NCBI GenBank assembly: GCA_947165725.1
Contig: CAMVBL010000015.1
Span: 1-20,795 of the forward strand
From: an uncultured Caryophanales bacterium
GTDB taxonomy: Bacteria > Bacillota_I > Bacilli_A > RFN20 > CAG-826
Direction: 5' to 3'
Length of the DNA: 20,795 nt
Shown: positions 1-7,622 of the stretch, piece by piece
Layout of the letters: the number at the start of each line of letters is the position of its first letter
Position numbering within the stretch: position 1 is the stretch's first letter
Position numbers and translations under genes: made by a program
Notes under the pieces: model-generated
What the model was told of the DNA's origin: nothing
The model's input: only the letters and a program-made list of their open reading frames with translations
Database searches by the model: none

Positions 1-2266
1 AATCTTTGAAATCTTCATAATCTAAAAGATAATGTGGCATTAAGAAATCAAATATTGACCAAAGGTCATAGATATTGTTTTCAATTGGAGTACCAGTTAA
101 AGCAATTGTATGCAAGGCATTGATTTGTTTAACCGCACCTGTTTTCTTCGCATGCATATTTTTAATGAACTGCGCTTCATCAAGAATACACATATCAAAA
201 GTAATATCAGTTAAGTTTTCAAATTCATTTCTTAAAGAATCATAAGAGATGAAATAAACACCAAATTTATCATTCTTAATTTTCTTAATAATCTTTTTAC
301 GTTCTTCCACTGTGCCGATAATGGCATAGACCGGAATATCACTAGCGAATTTATTAAATTCACTGACCCAGTTAAACACTAAGGATTTAGGGGAAACGAT
401 TAAGATTGGTTTATCTTGTTTAATGGAATTGATAAAGGCAATTGTTTCAATAGTTTTACCTAAACCCATATCATCAGCGAGGATACCGCCTAAAGAGTAT
501 TTATATAAAACATTAAGCCATTTAACACCATCAACTTGGTAGCTTCTAAGTTCACCGTTAATCTTAGGAATCTCAATATTAGAATCAGAAAAATTCTTTA
601 ATTCATTGAAGACGTCATCTAAATAACTATCCATTGATAAGAAACTATTGTCCTTACCATAGGCTTTGAAAGCATAGTATAAAGGAAGTTCTTTCTTACT
701 ATGTAATGAGTTTTCACTAATTAAATCTAAGTCTTTAGCGAGACTATAGAATTCTTTCGTGTCATCACTCATTAAGTTGATGAAGTTATCACCAATCTTG
801 ACGAATTTCTTCTTTCTCTTTAAGCCAATTAGAATTGTCTTAAGTTCTTCATCACTATAGATAGAACCATCGACAAGTACTTCAAGCATTGAGCCATCTT
901 TCTTAATGGTGATATTAGGAGAAGTAAATGAGCTTGTCTTTCTAGAATCTAAGTCTTTGGAAAAATAGACTTCCGCGACTTTTTGTAAGTTTTCTAAAGT
1001 GCTATTTAAGAAATCCCAGACTTGACCACCATCACTTAAGACATGATCAAAGAAGCCATAACTAGATAAGATTTCTTGATAATGTTTAACTTGCGAAACT
1101 TCATAGAAGTTCTTAATGTCTCTAGCGTCAATTTCTTGCTCATTCTTAAAGTATCTAGTCTTTTCATAGACATTATCTTTTTCATAATCAAAGTAGGCTT
1201 TAATCACTAAAGCGGATTCGTTGAGTTCTTCTTTAATTCTGTCAGCGATTTCAAAGAAATCAGGATACTTTTCAAAGAAGGAATATTTAAAGTTATCAAA
1301 ATTATTTTGAATTGTGCTTAATGGATAGTTTCTTGCTGAATCAATAAGGCTATTGATATAAGCATTATTAGTTAATGGTTTAATATCGTTCGCGGATTTG
1401 CAGTAATAATAATTTCTTGTTAAAGGAATATAGCCTTTGATAATACCTTCTGGAATTAAGGAATAATTATCATTAACGCGAATCTTAATATCCATTGCTT
1501 CTTCACTGACATGATAGACTTCGTTATTGATATATAAGTAGTCACCCTTTAAGGCATTTAATAATTCATCGAAGAAGATGAGAGATTTATCATTGCTTAA
1601 ATCAATGAAGAAATCAGGATTATATTTCTCTAAAATCTTAATGATTCTTTGGCTTGTTTCATCAAAAGAAGACAACACGTGCACTAGTGTAAGGTCTTTA
1701 CCATATCTAAATTCTTCTTCGTTAATGAATCTCGCTAGGAAGCGGTCAATAGACGCGATTTTATATTCTCTACCTTTAGCAATTGTAAGATTCACACTAT
1801 AGGAAAATCTTGTGTCTTCTAAATAAACTTTGATTCTTGCTTTTGTGGATGCATTAGCGATTTCTTCTTTTCTAATTTCTTTAAAGACTTCGCCAATCTC
1901 TAAATCAAAAGCGCTTTGTTGTTCTCTTCTATCAACATCAGATATTTCAAAAGCAAACTTTGTGGAGACTTCTTTAATTTGTTCATATTCATCTTTTAAG
2001 AGCTTGCTCGCCAAAATGGAGAAGTGTCTACAAGGTTCTTTTTCTCTGCAGATTTGGCATGTGTAGTTAAGTCTACCTTTATAATCTAAAACAAATTCAA
2101 GAATTTGAATGCGGTTTATCTTAGTAAATAATTGAATATAGAAATAAGGATGATTAGCCTCATCATAATCAATGCCGTATTTATAAGAGAAGTAGGCGAA
2201 CAGTTCTAAATCCTCAGGAGTTAGCTTCTCTAAACGATAATGTTCTAATAATTCCACGACGTTCAT
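1..2266 (-). CDS. SNF2-family helicase with SWIM zinc finger, C-terminus cut by window edge
   Basis: This is an ATP-dependent SNF2/RapA-class DNA translocase; the reading frame is open for 755 codons and leaves the window before its C-terminal helicase lobe. Near the N-terminus is a SWIM-like zinc finger with C70-x2-C73, C79 and H81 (family pattern CxCxnCxH). A long middle region fits the SNF2-associated domain. The ATPase lobe starts around residue 590, with Walker A DDMGLGKT near 598-605, Walker B DEAQ near 695 and LTGTPIENN near 727. Bacterial members are usually 1000-1100 residues, so about 300 are missing. The ATG lies 2 bases after the stop of the upstream SWIM gene, with only a weak AGGA ribosome site, so translation is probably coupled. 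The natural substrate of this bacterial branch is unknown; roles in transcription recycling or repair are inference. Confidence 0.95.
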   Translation of the reverse strand, partial: MNVVELLEHYRLEKLTPEDLELFAYFSYKYGIDYDEANHPYFYIQLFTKINRIQILEFVLDYKGRLNYTCQICREKEPCRHFSILASKLLKDEYEQIKEVSTKFAFEISDVDRREQQSAFDLEIGEVFKEIRKEEIANASTKARIKVYLEDTRFSYSVNLTIAKGREYKIASIDRFLARFINEEEFRYGKDLTLVHVLSSFDETSQRIIKILEKYNPDFFIDLSNDKSLIFFDELLNALKGDYLYINNEVYHVSEEAMDIKIRVNDNYSLIPEGIIKGYIPLTRNYYYCKSANDIKPLTNNAYINSLIDSARNYPLSTIQNNFDNFKYSFFEKYPDFFEIADRIKEELNESALVIKAYFDYEKDNVYEKTRYFKNEQEIDARDIKNFYEVSQVKHYQEILSSYGFFDHVLSDGGQVWDFLNSTLENLQKVAEVYFSKDLDSRKTSSFTSPNITIKKDGSMLEVLVDGSIYSDEELKTILIGLKRKKKFVKIGDNFINLMSDDTKEFYSLAKDLDLISENSLHSKKELPLYYAFKAYGKDNSFLSMDSYLDDVFNELKNFSDSNIEIPKINGELRSYQVDGVKWLNVLYKYSLGGILADDMGLGKTIETIAFINSIKQDKPILIVSPKSLVFNWVSEFNKFASDIPVYAIIGTVEERKKIIKKIKNDKFGVYFISYDSLRNEFENLTDITFDMCILDEAQFIKNMHAKKTGAVKQINALHTIALTGTPIENNIYDLWSIFDFLMPHYLLDYEDFKD

Positions 2267-2268
2267 TT

Positions 2269-3639
2269 TTAACGCATCCTACTCTTCTTTGGTCTTCTGA
2301 TATTTTGATCCACTAGTTCACCAATAAAGGCACCATTTGGAATCTTTTTACTTAATTCAATTGATAAACGAATTGTTCTTTCGTCGATATATTCGTGTTG
2401 CAAAGCAACACCAACGAGAAGTTCCGCGACTAATGGATAGTCTTCTTCTTTTAAACTATTGATATTAGCGTGAACAATTTGAATATATCTGCTCTTATCA
2501 TTGCTATATGGGGCAACTTTTAAGAAATATTCCAAAGGAATTTGTTTAATTTTGTTATCATCAAGTGGTAATTCATCAAATAATAACAAATAGATACTTA
2601 AACGATTCTTCGCTGGGGAAGAGAATAAGTCTTGCATGTAATATCTATGATTCATTTGGAATAAATAACAGTCTTTAAGCGCAGCGATTTGCTCGATTGT
2701 TAAGTCTTGATATTTGATATATTCCATCATCACTTGGCTCGCTAATCTTTCTTCACTGAAGTTTTCTTCAGCGTGCTTAAGAAGTTCCACTAAAGCATCA
2801 CAGTTAGGGGCAATTAAGATGTTATATAAATTAGCTTTTCTAGTAACACTCTTTCTCTTTTCTAATTCATCTCTTAAGACTTCATAATTATTTTTAGCCT
2901 CAGTGAGCATGGTTTTAACATTCTCATCTGCGCTTTCCATAATCTTTTGGAAGTTCTCAACGTTATGTTGATTAAAGAATAATGGAGAAAGAATATCGTT
3001 AATCACACGGGCTTTATATTGACCGCGTTGATAATACGCTAAAAGTTCATTAATAAATGTAGTGGCAGCTTCTAAACCTTTAATTTGATAAGAAATCTTA
3101 CTGATAAGTGGAAGATTATCTCCGCCTCTCAAATATAGGTATCTTTCTAATAAGTCTTTAAATGTTTTTTCGTTAGAGTTAATTGAGGCCACGACTTTTT
3201 CGCCTTTTGGATCAATTAACTTTTTAATCGTTAAGAAAGCAGCATATAAATGCTTACAAGGTTCACTGACTGGGCAAGAGCAAGATAAAGTCACAAATGA
3301 ATTTGTGTCAATCGATATTCTAAAAGAATATTCCTTTTGGCCCATGATTGTGCCATAGCATTCATTTTCACTTAAATGCATGTTCTTAATCGCACCATCT
3401 AGATAGTCATTAGCCTTGATCTTTGTGTTCGCATCAAATAATCCTTCAAACAAACCTAAAGAAACAAACTTAGAAAGGGAAATGTTTTCTGCGACTGAAA
3501 GAAGAGGGTGAGATAAAACAATGTTTTTCACATTTCTATCGTCAGCGAAAAAGACACGCCCGATGTCGTTTGGTTCTCTTTTAAGTAAAATTCCATATCC
3601 TAGCGAAACGTGCTTAAGGATTAGATAACGAACTGCCAT
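2269..3639 (-). CDS. SWIM zinc-finger protein, partner of the SNF2 helicase
   Basis: The 456-residue protein carries a textbook SWIM finger: C120-x-C122, C128-x-H130 in CSCPVSEPCKH. SWIM fingers bind DNA or protein and in bacteria are often found in or beside SNF2 ATPases, as here. Residues 8-50 (HVSLGYGILL then GRVFF, VKNIVLSHPLL) resemble the small SH3-like barrel found at the tail of some UvrD/RecQ helicases; this is my inference from pattern only. The rest (140-456) is helical, charged and without a catalytic motif I recognise. No signal peptide or membrane segment is present, so it is cytoplasmic. It is the first gene of an operon with the helicase. The ATG is 11 nt after an extended -10 box and no Shine-Dalgarno site lies at proper spacing. 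A subunit or adaptor role for the helicase is likely but unproven. Confidence 0.85.
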   Translation of the reverse strand: MAVRYLILKHVSLGYGILLKREPNDIGRVFFADDRNVKNIVLSHPLLSVAENISLSKFVSLGLFEGLFDANTKIKANDYLDGAIKNMHLSENECYGTIMGQKEYSFRISIDTNSFVTLSCSCPVSEPCKHLYAAFLTIKKLIDPKGEKVVASINSNEKTFKDLLERYLYLRGGDNLPLISKISYQIKGLEAATTFINELLAYYQRGQYKARVINDILSPLFFNQHNVENFQKIMESADENVKTMLTEAKNNYEVLRDELEKRKSVTRKANLYNILIAPNCDALVELLKHAEENFSEERLASQVMMEYIKYQDLTIEQIAALKDCYLFQMNHRYYMQDLFSSPAKNRLSIYLLLFDELPLDDNKIKQIPLEYFLKVAPYSNDKSRYIQIVHANINSLKEEDYPLVAELLVGVALQHEYIDERTIRLSIELSKKIPNGAFIGELVDQNIRRPKKSRMR

Positions 3640-3650
3640 ACCTAACCCTT

Positions 3651-3659
3651 ATTATAACA
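3651..3659 (-). promoter_or_regulatory. Extended -10 promoter of the SWIM-SNF2 operon
   Basis: On the minus strand TGTTATAAT forms a perfect extended -10 (TGn plus TATAAT). No good -35 is seen (TTCAGT at 15 bases is weak), as expected for extended -10 promoters. Eleven bases separate the box from the ATG at 3639, so the predicted transcript starts about 4 nt before the start codon. Confidence 0.7.
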
Positions 3660-3686
3660 AAACATCAAAAAACTGAATATAAAATC

Positions 3687-3714
3687 TTTAATAGAATTAA
3701 TTTTGGTCTATAAT
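3687..3714 (+). promoter_or_regulatory. bioY promoter
   Basis: TATAAT at 3709-3714, with a weak -35 TTTAAT at 3687-3692 (16-base spacer). The ATG at 3725 is 10 bases after the -10, leaving a leader of roughly 3-5 nt. It is back to back with the SWIM operon promoter in an 85-bp gap. I see no BirA-type operator dyad. Confidence 0.65.
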
Positions 3715-3724
3715 AATTCGGGTT

Positions 3725-4246
3725 ATGAAAAACACCAACACTATTAAGCGCATTACAAAAAACGCCATCATGCTCGCAATGCTCTGTGTGATAGGCATGT
3801 TCTCTATTCCTTTAGGGGATAATATTAAAGTCTCATTACAACTATTGATGGTCTTCATCATTGGTTTAACTGTTTCTACTTTTTATGATGGCATTATTAT
3901 TACTGGATTATATTTATTAATCGGTTTATTCATCCCCGTCTACGCTGGTTTTAATGCTGGTGTCACTCCAACATTTGGCTTTGTTATCTCATTCGTGGTT
4001 ATTACACCTATCTTATATTTCTTAAATAAACTACCAATTAAGAACCAATTCTTAAGAATGTCTATCGCGTGTGTAGTTTCCTTAATTATTTGTTATTTTA
4101 TTGGCGCTTTATTCTTAGCATTGTATTTACATTTTGATATACAAAAAGCACTACTTGTTGCAGTAGTGCCTTATGTACCTTTTGATATTGCTAAAATCGT
4201 AATTGCGGTTTTAGTAGTTTCAATTTTAAACAAACGTACTATTTAG
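3725..4246 (+). CDS. bioY: BioY, biotin-binding subunit of an ECF transporter
   Basis: BioY is the membrane S-component that captures biotin and works with the EcfA/EcfT energising module, which is not in this window. The 173-residue protein is almost wholly hydrophobic with about six membrane spans. It shows the family landmarks: SIPLG at 27-31 followed by SLQLLMVF, YLLIGLFIPVYAG at 63-75, PTFGFVISF at 82-90 and the C-terminal PYVPFDIAK at 149-157. Length is normal for the family. The gene stands alone on its strand between minus-strand units, so it is probably monocistronic. Its 3' end overlaps the convergent membrane-protein gene by 8 bases. No ribosome site precedes the ATG, which sits 10 nt from a TATAAT box. 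Lack of biotin synthesis genes nearby suits a biotin scavenger, which is inference. Confidence 0.9.
   Translation: MKNTNTIKRITKNAIMLAMLCVIGMFSIPLGDNIKVSLQLLMVFIIGLTVSTFYDGIIITGLYLLIGLFIPVYAGFNAGVTPTFGFVISFVVITPILYFLNKLPIKNQFLRMSIACVVSLIICYFIGALFLALYLHFDIQKALLVAVVPYVPFDIAKIVIAVLVVSILNKRTI
4143..4169 (-). terminator. Minus-strand intrinsic terminator inside bioY
   Basis: On the minus strand GCACTAC (4169-4163), an 8-nt loop and GTAGTGC (4154-4148) form a perfect 7-bp stem followed directly by TTTTTGT (4147-4141). It lies about 70 bases past the stop of the membrane-protein gene at 4239, inside the coding sequence of convergent bioY. On the plus strand no T-run follows. It is the only good stop signal I can find for the phosphoesterase operon. 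Confidence 0.55.
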
Positions 4247-5120
4247 CTTTTTTAGCTTTGATTTCTCTAATTAACCAAGCGAGTAAGATACCGAATTGAG
4301 AAGCGAAGTGGATGATGATTTCCACTGGCTTAGCGGCTAATCTTTCAAGTGGCATAGCTGGTGATAAGGATGAAACGAATGTTGTATCATTCATACCGAT
4401 AATCGCTACAGCGAGGAATAAAACTAAGTTAATAGCGAATACCACGATCACATAGATAAATCTATTTAATTTGAGTTCATAAACGTCAAAGACCTTTTTG
4501 ACTAAGATGGCCATTGGCACTAATAAGAATAAATAGAATAAGAATGTAAGGTGGAAGTTTCTAAGCTCCACATAAAGTGGCATGGTTAAGAATGCACCGA
4601 AACGGTTGAACGCTAAAGCGGTGAATAAGAACCAACCCATAGTGAAGAAGACGTGTTTAGCGCCGACTTTGAATTGTTCTGTATCTTCTGGTAAAGCTTT
4701 AACAGGTTTTAATAAGGCAAAGAATGCACCGCCTAAAACAAGAGCGTGACCCACTAACATGAGGATTAAGAATCCTGGGAATGGATATGGGGCTAATAAA
4801 TTACCTTTATAAGTAATCACACCAGAGAGAATCGCAAAGATTAAGCCTAAACCCGCTAAAACCATAGTGGTTTTTAAGTATGTCTTGCTCATTCTTTTAC
4901 GAATGTTTGGTTTTAAATAAGAACGGACAATGTACATCGCACCCATCACAAAGTATGCGCCAAAGAATAAGGCGGTGAAACTGCTGAATATCGCGGTGTC
5001 CATAATGTGTGGTCCAAAATATGGAACGTCAGTAAAGAATAAGTTGGAAGCGGCAAAAGCCATTAAAGAGCCGAGGACGGCAATAATTGCTAAAGCAATC
5101 AAAGAGAATTTCTTACTCAT
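4239..5120 (-). CDS. Unidentified polytopic membrane protein
   Basis: I do not recognise this 293-residue protein. It has about eight hydrophobic spans, roughly at residues 7-25, 42-65, 85-105, 117-137, 155-175, 190-207, 222-245 and 268-285, with short polar loops and a lysine-rich cytoplasmic tail (REIKAKKAK). No catalytic motif, ATPase or zinc site is evident. The first span could look like a signal peptide but no cleavage site is convincing. It follows the lipoprotein phosphoesterase with a 1-base gap and a strong GGAGGTGA ribosome site lying in the end of that gene, so the two are co-translated and probably act together at the cell surface. The stop codon is TAG and overlaps the end of bioY tail to tail. 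An alternative is a transporter, but nothing supports a substrate. Confidence 0.8.
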   Translation of the reverse strand: MSKKFSLIALAIIAVLGSLMAFAASNLFFTDVPYFGPHIMDTAIFSSFTALFFGAYFVMGAMYIVRSYLKPNIRKRMSKTYLKTTMVLAGLGLIFAILSGVITYKGNLLAPYPFPGFLILMLVGHALVLGGAFFALLKPVKALPEDTEQFKVGAKHVFFTMGWFLFTALAFNRFGAFLTMPLYVELRNFHLTFLFYLFLLVPMAILVKKVFDVYELKLNRFIYVIVVFAINLVLFLAVAIIGMNDTTFVSSLSPAMPLERLAAKPVEIIIHFASQFGILLAWLIREIKAKKAK

Positions 5121-5121
5121 A

Positions 5122-6090
5122 TTACTTCACCTCCGCATATGTATGATAGTATCTATCAATCTTTAATGAATGGTCATCATGAATGGTAATTGTTTGGCAA
5201 CCCATCATATCATCATCGTGATAAATACGGTCAGTAGATTTAATGCCATAGCAGAACTTCACACCTTGATAATCAGCTTCAAAGTTATTGATATGGTCAT
5301 GACCAAAGAACATCGCTTTTGTGGAACCTAATTCTTTAATCTTGTTGAAGAATCCGTAGTCATGATCTGGTGGGCAAGAGGCTTCTCTTTTTTCGCCATA
5401 AATCTTGGTGCCTTCTTCCCAAGCATTATTAATTTCTGGTAATGGAATGTGATAGAACATTAAGGAATTAACGGCTGTACCACCATTTTGTTCCTTGGTA
5501 TAGTTAACAACACTTTCATACCAATCAATTTGATCTTGTTTGAAGCAGTCATAACCTAATTGGCTAAAGTCGAAGTTATAACGGTTACTATCCATAATGA
5601 ATAATTGGTCATGGACTTTGTTATCTTTCATTAAGTTAATGGCGAAGTTGCAGTTACCATTGACTGCGTCATCTTGTAAATCTTTGAACAAACAATTCGA
5701 ACCAAATTTGGTAAGAGTTTCGGTTAACCAGTCTACTGAGAAGTAGCATTGTTCATCATGGTTACCAAAGCAAACGGTCCATGGAATACCTTTACCATCG
5801 AGATAGTTTAATAAGCTTTTCGCAGTACCTTTACTTGCGAAGGTGAATAAGTCACCAGTGACCACGACAAGATCAGGATTATTAGCGTCCTTATAGAGCA
5901 AATCCATGAACTTGAACTGTGTTTGTTGATCATCCTTATCAGAAAGATGGATGTCTGTTAGTTGTAAAATGCGGAAATCATCCTTGTAATTCATACTAAG
6001 GATGTAATCTTGAGGCTGATATTTCTTTGTTCCGCAGGCAGTTAAAGCCAGCAAAGAAATAAACGCCAATGCAGTTAGTTTGTTTTTCAT
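5122..6090 (-). CDS. Surface lipoprotein of the calcineurin-like metallophosphoesterase family
   Basis: This is a predicted dimetal phosphoesterase anchored outside the membrane. Residues 1-18 form a lipoprotein signal peptide ending in lipobox LTAC, with C19 the lipidated residue. The metal-binding motifs are complete: D46-x-H48 (TDIHL), GD at 79-80 (VTGDLF), GNHD at 109-112, H214 (FYHIP) and GHDH at 263-266. At 322 residues it contains only the catalytic domain. The order IPW, GNHD, FYHIP resembles the Dcr2-like branch; the substrate cannot be read from sequence. I start it at 6090 rather than at an in-frame ATG at 6114, because 6090 gives the perfect signal peptide and the promoter -10 lies between the two. 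It leads an operon with the membrane protein downstream. Confidence 0.9.
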   Translation of the reverse strand: MKNKLTALAFISLLALTACGTKKYQPQDYILSMNYKDDFRILQLTDIHLSDKDDQQTQFKFMDLLYKDANNPDLVVVTGDLFTFASKGTAKSLLNYLDGKGIPWTVCFGNHDEQCYFSVDWLTETLTKFGSNCLFKDLQDDAVNGNCNFAINLMKDNKVHDQLFIMDSNRYNFDFSQLGYDCFKQDQIDWYESVVNYTKEQNGGTAVNSLMFYHIPLPEINNAWEEGTKIYGEKREASCPPDHDYGFFNKIKELGSTKAMFFGHDHINNFEADYQGVKFCYGIKSTDRIYHDDDMMGCQTITIHDDHSLKIDRYYHTYAEVK

Positions 6091-6099
6091 AGTGCTCAA

Positions 6100-6108
6100 A
6101 TTATAACA
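6100..6108 (-). promoter_or_regulatory. Extended -10 promoter of the phosphoesterase operon
   Basis: The minus strand reads TGTTATAAT, the same perfect extended -10 as upstream of the SWIM gene. Nine bases separate it from the ATG at 6090, predicting a leader of 2-3 nt. No clear -35 is present. The box would fall inside the coding sequence if the upstream ATG at 6114 were used, which argues for 6090. Confidence 0.7.
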
Positions 6109-6150
6109 TATCAAAAGTTAGATAAAATTAATCGCAGGGCCAAAAGATAC

Positions 6151-6193
6151 AAAACAAAAAAACTGTCAAACTAATTACCGTATTTGACAGTTT
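6151..6193 (-). terminator. malQ terminator
   Basis: A perfect 11-bp inverted repeat, AAACTGTCAAA at 6160-6170 and TTTGACAGTTT at 6183-6193, encloses a 12-nt loop. On the minus strand the stem is followed by TTTT-rich sequence (TTTTGTTTT). The upstream arm covers the last codons of malQ and the loop holds its stop codon, so the hairpin is partly coding. There is no T-run on the plus strand. Confidence 0.85.
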
Positions 6194-7541
6194 CTAAAAA
6201 GTTCATATTTTTGAATTTAAATGTCCAGTTATGTGGGCTCACTGTTCCAGGGTGATTAATTCTAGCTTTATCATCAAGTTTTATTAAGTCTTGGACAGGG
6301 AAAATAGTGATAAGACTTGTCATATTCCATATGTCTTTAAACAAGGAACCATATAAGTCTTTAGTGCCTTTATATTCTTTTCTTAAGATAGCTTTATGTT
6401 CTTTATCTAAGGATTTAAGCCAACCGTATAATGTTTGGTTATCATGAGTACCTGGATAAAGGATGATATTTTTATTTTCTTCCAGTTGTTCGAAGGCTAC
6501 GAACTGAATAACTCTCATGCCTGGAAGTTTATAGTAATCTCTTAATTCATGAACACTATCGAAGAGGAGACCAAGGTCTTCCGCGATAATCTTAATATTA
6601 GGATATCGATTAAATAAATTGTCAAAGAAATCATCACGTGGGCCAATCTTCCATTCCCCACGTCTAGCATTCTCATCTCCCGCTGGGATTACACAGTATG
6701 TGTCAAAAGCGCGGAAATGGTCCAAACGAAGGATGTCCGCTCTACTGGCTAAACAAGCGATACGATTGATTAAGAACTTATAGTTGTTCTCTTTCATCTT
6801 TTCGAAGTTATAGATTGGTGTGCCCCATAATTGGCCATCATCAGAGAAGGCGTCAGGAGGACAACCAGAAACCACTGTTGGATTATAATGTTCATCCATC
6901 ATGAACTCATCTTTATTTAAATAACAATCTACACTATCAAGACCGACATAGAATGGGCAGTCCGCGATAATTTTCACGCCATTCTTATTCGCGTATTTCT
7001 TAATATCATTCCATTGATTTAAGGCAACAAACTGACACCAAATATGGAAGTTGATTTCATCTTGTGCAAAATTTGGAATCTTCTTAATAATCCATTCATT
7101 CCAAGGTTTGTTATCGTTGATGCTTTTAAGCACTAAATATTTAGCGTACTCATTCACCCATGGGTTTTCTTTGATGAATTTTTTGAGTGAAATATTAGAG
7201 TTTTTATATGCACGTCTTAAGTTTTTTTCTTTAAACGCTAAAACATCTTGATAGTCGACTCTACCCGCTTCAGCGTGATGTTTTGGGGCTTTATCTAATA
7301 AGCCTTGTTCCACTAATTTGTCCAAAGAAATGTAGCGAATATCAAAGGCTTCTGAGCACACTGTGATGTATGGTGAATTAGCGGGACCAATCGGATTAAG
7401 TGGTAAGATTTGCCAGTAATGGTATTTATGATTTTTTAACCAATCAATAAAAGCAAAGGCATAGTGAGAAAAGTCACCTATTCCATGGTTACCTGGTAAT
7501 GAGAATACTGGAAGTAAAACACCGACATTTCTTTTTTTCAT
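6171..7541 (-). CDS. malQ: 4-alpha-glucanotransferase (amylomaltase, GH77)
   Basis: MalQ transfers alpha-1,4-glucan segments between maltodextrins, releasing glucose, in cytoplasmic maltodextrin or glycogen metabolism. The GH77 catalytic triad is visible: nucleophile D274 in LRLDHFRAF, acid/base E321 in IIAEDLG and D367 in GTHDNQT. The D-to-E spacing of 47 matches the well-studied bacterial amylomaltase. The N-terminus reads GVLLPVFSLPGNHGIGD, also typical. The 456 residues are slightly short against the usual about 500. The start at 7541 is chosen because the family motif begins right after it; an in-frame extension of 19 residues to 7598 would run through the promoter region. It is monocistronic, divergent from the PPTase gene and closed by a strong terminator. 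No phosphorylase or maltose transporter is next to it. Confidence 0.95.
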   Translation of the reverse strand: MKKRNVGVLLPVFSLPGNHGIGDFSHYAFAFIDWLKNHKYHYWQILPLNPIGPANSPYITVCSEAFDIRYISLDKLVEQGLLDKAPKHHAEAGRVDYQDVLAFKEKNLRRAYKNSNISLKKFIKENPWVNEYAKYLVLKSINDNKPWNEWIIKKIPNFAQDEINFHIWCQFVALNQWNDIKKYANKNGVKIIADCPFYVGLDSVDCYLNKDEFMMDEHYNPTVVSGCPPDAFSDDGQLWGTPIYNFEKMKENNYKFLINRIACLASRADILRLDHFRAFDTYCVIPAGDENARRGEWKIGPRDDFFDNLFNRYPNIKIIAEDLGLLFDSVHELRDYYKLPGMRVIQFVAFEQLEENKNIILYPGTHDNQTLYGWLKSLDKEHKAILRKEYKGTKDLYGSLFKDIWNMTSLITIFPVQDLIKLDDKARINHPGTVSPHNWTFKFKNMNFLETVKYGN

Positions 7542-7548
7542 AGAAATT

Positions 7549-7571
7549 AGTCTACCCTTTTCTAAGAAAAG
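7549..7571 (-). promoter_or_regulatory. malQ promoter with a dyad in the spacer
   Basis: On the minus strand TAGACT (7554-7549) is a plausible -10, 7 bases before the ATG at 7541. Directly upstream sits an inverted repeat with 7-base arms around one central base (CTTTTCT, A, AGAAAAG on the plus strand, 7557-7571). Its position within the -35/-10 spacer suggests a repressor site, but the -35 itself is poor, so the promoter call is tentative. Confidence 0.4.
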
Positions 7572-7588
7572 AAAAAAGGGGTAACTGC

Positions 7589-7616
7589 TTGCTAACAAAC
7601 TTTTGGGCTATATAAT
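7589..7616 (+). promoter_or_regulatory. PPTase gene promoter
   Basis: TTGCTA at 7589-7594 and TATAAT at 7611-7616 with a 16-base spacer make a near-consensus vegetative promoter. Only six bases separate the -10 from the ATG at 7623, so transcription should start at or within a base of the start codon. The AGAGGT just before the ATG is too close to act as a ribosome site. Confidence 0.75.
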
Positions 7617-7622
7617 AGAGGT

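Noticed and set aside
1578..2066. Two plus-strand open frames (1578-1802, 1830-2066)
   Set aside because: They lie antisense inside the continuous, motif-bearing SNF2 helicase frame and have no family resemblance.
6091..6114. Upstream ATG at 6114 as the phosphoesterase start
   Set aside because: It would place eight residues before a perfect lipoprotein signal peptide and would put the TATAAT box inside the coding region.
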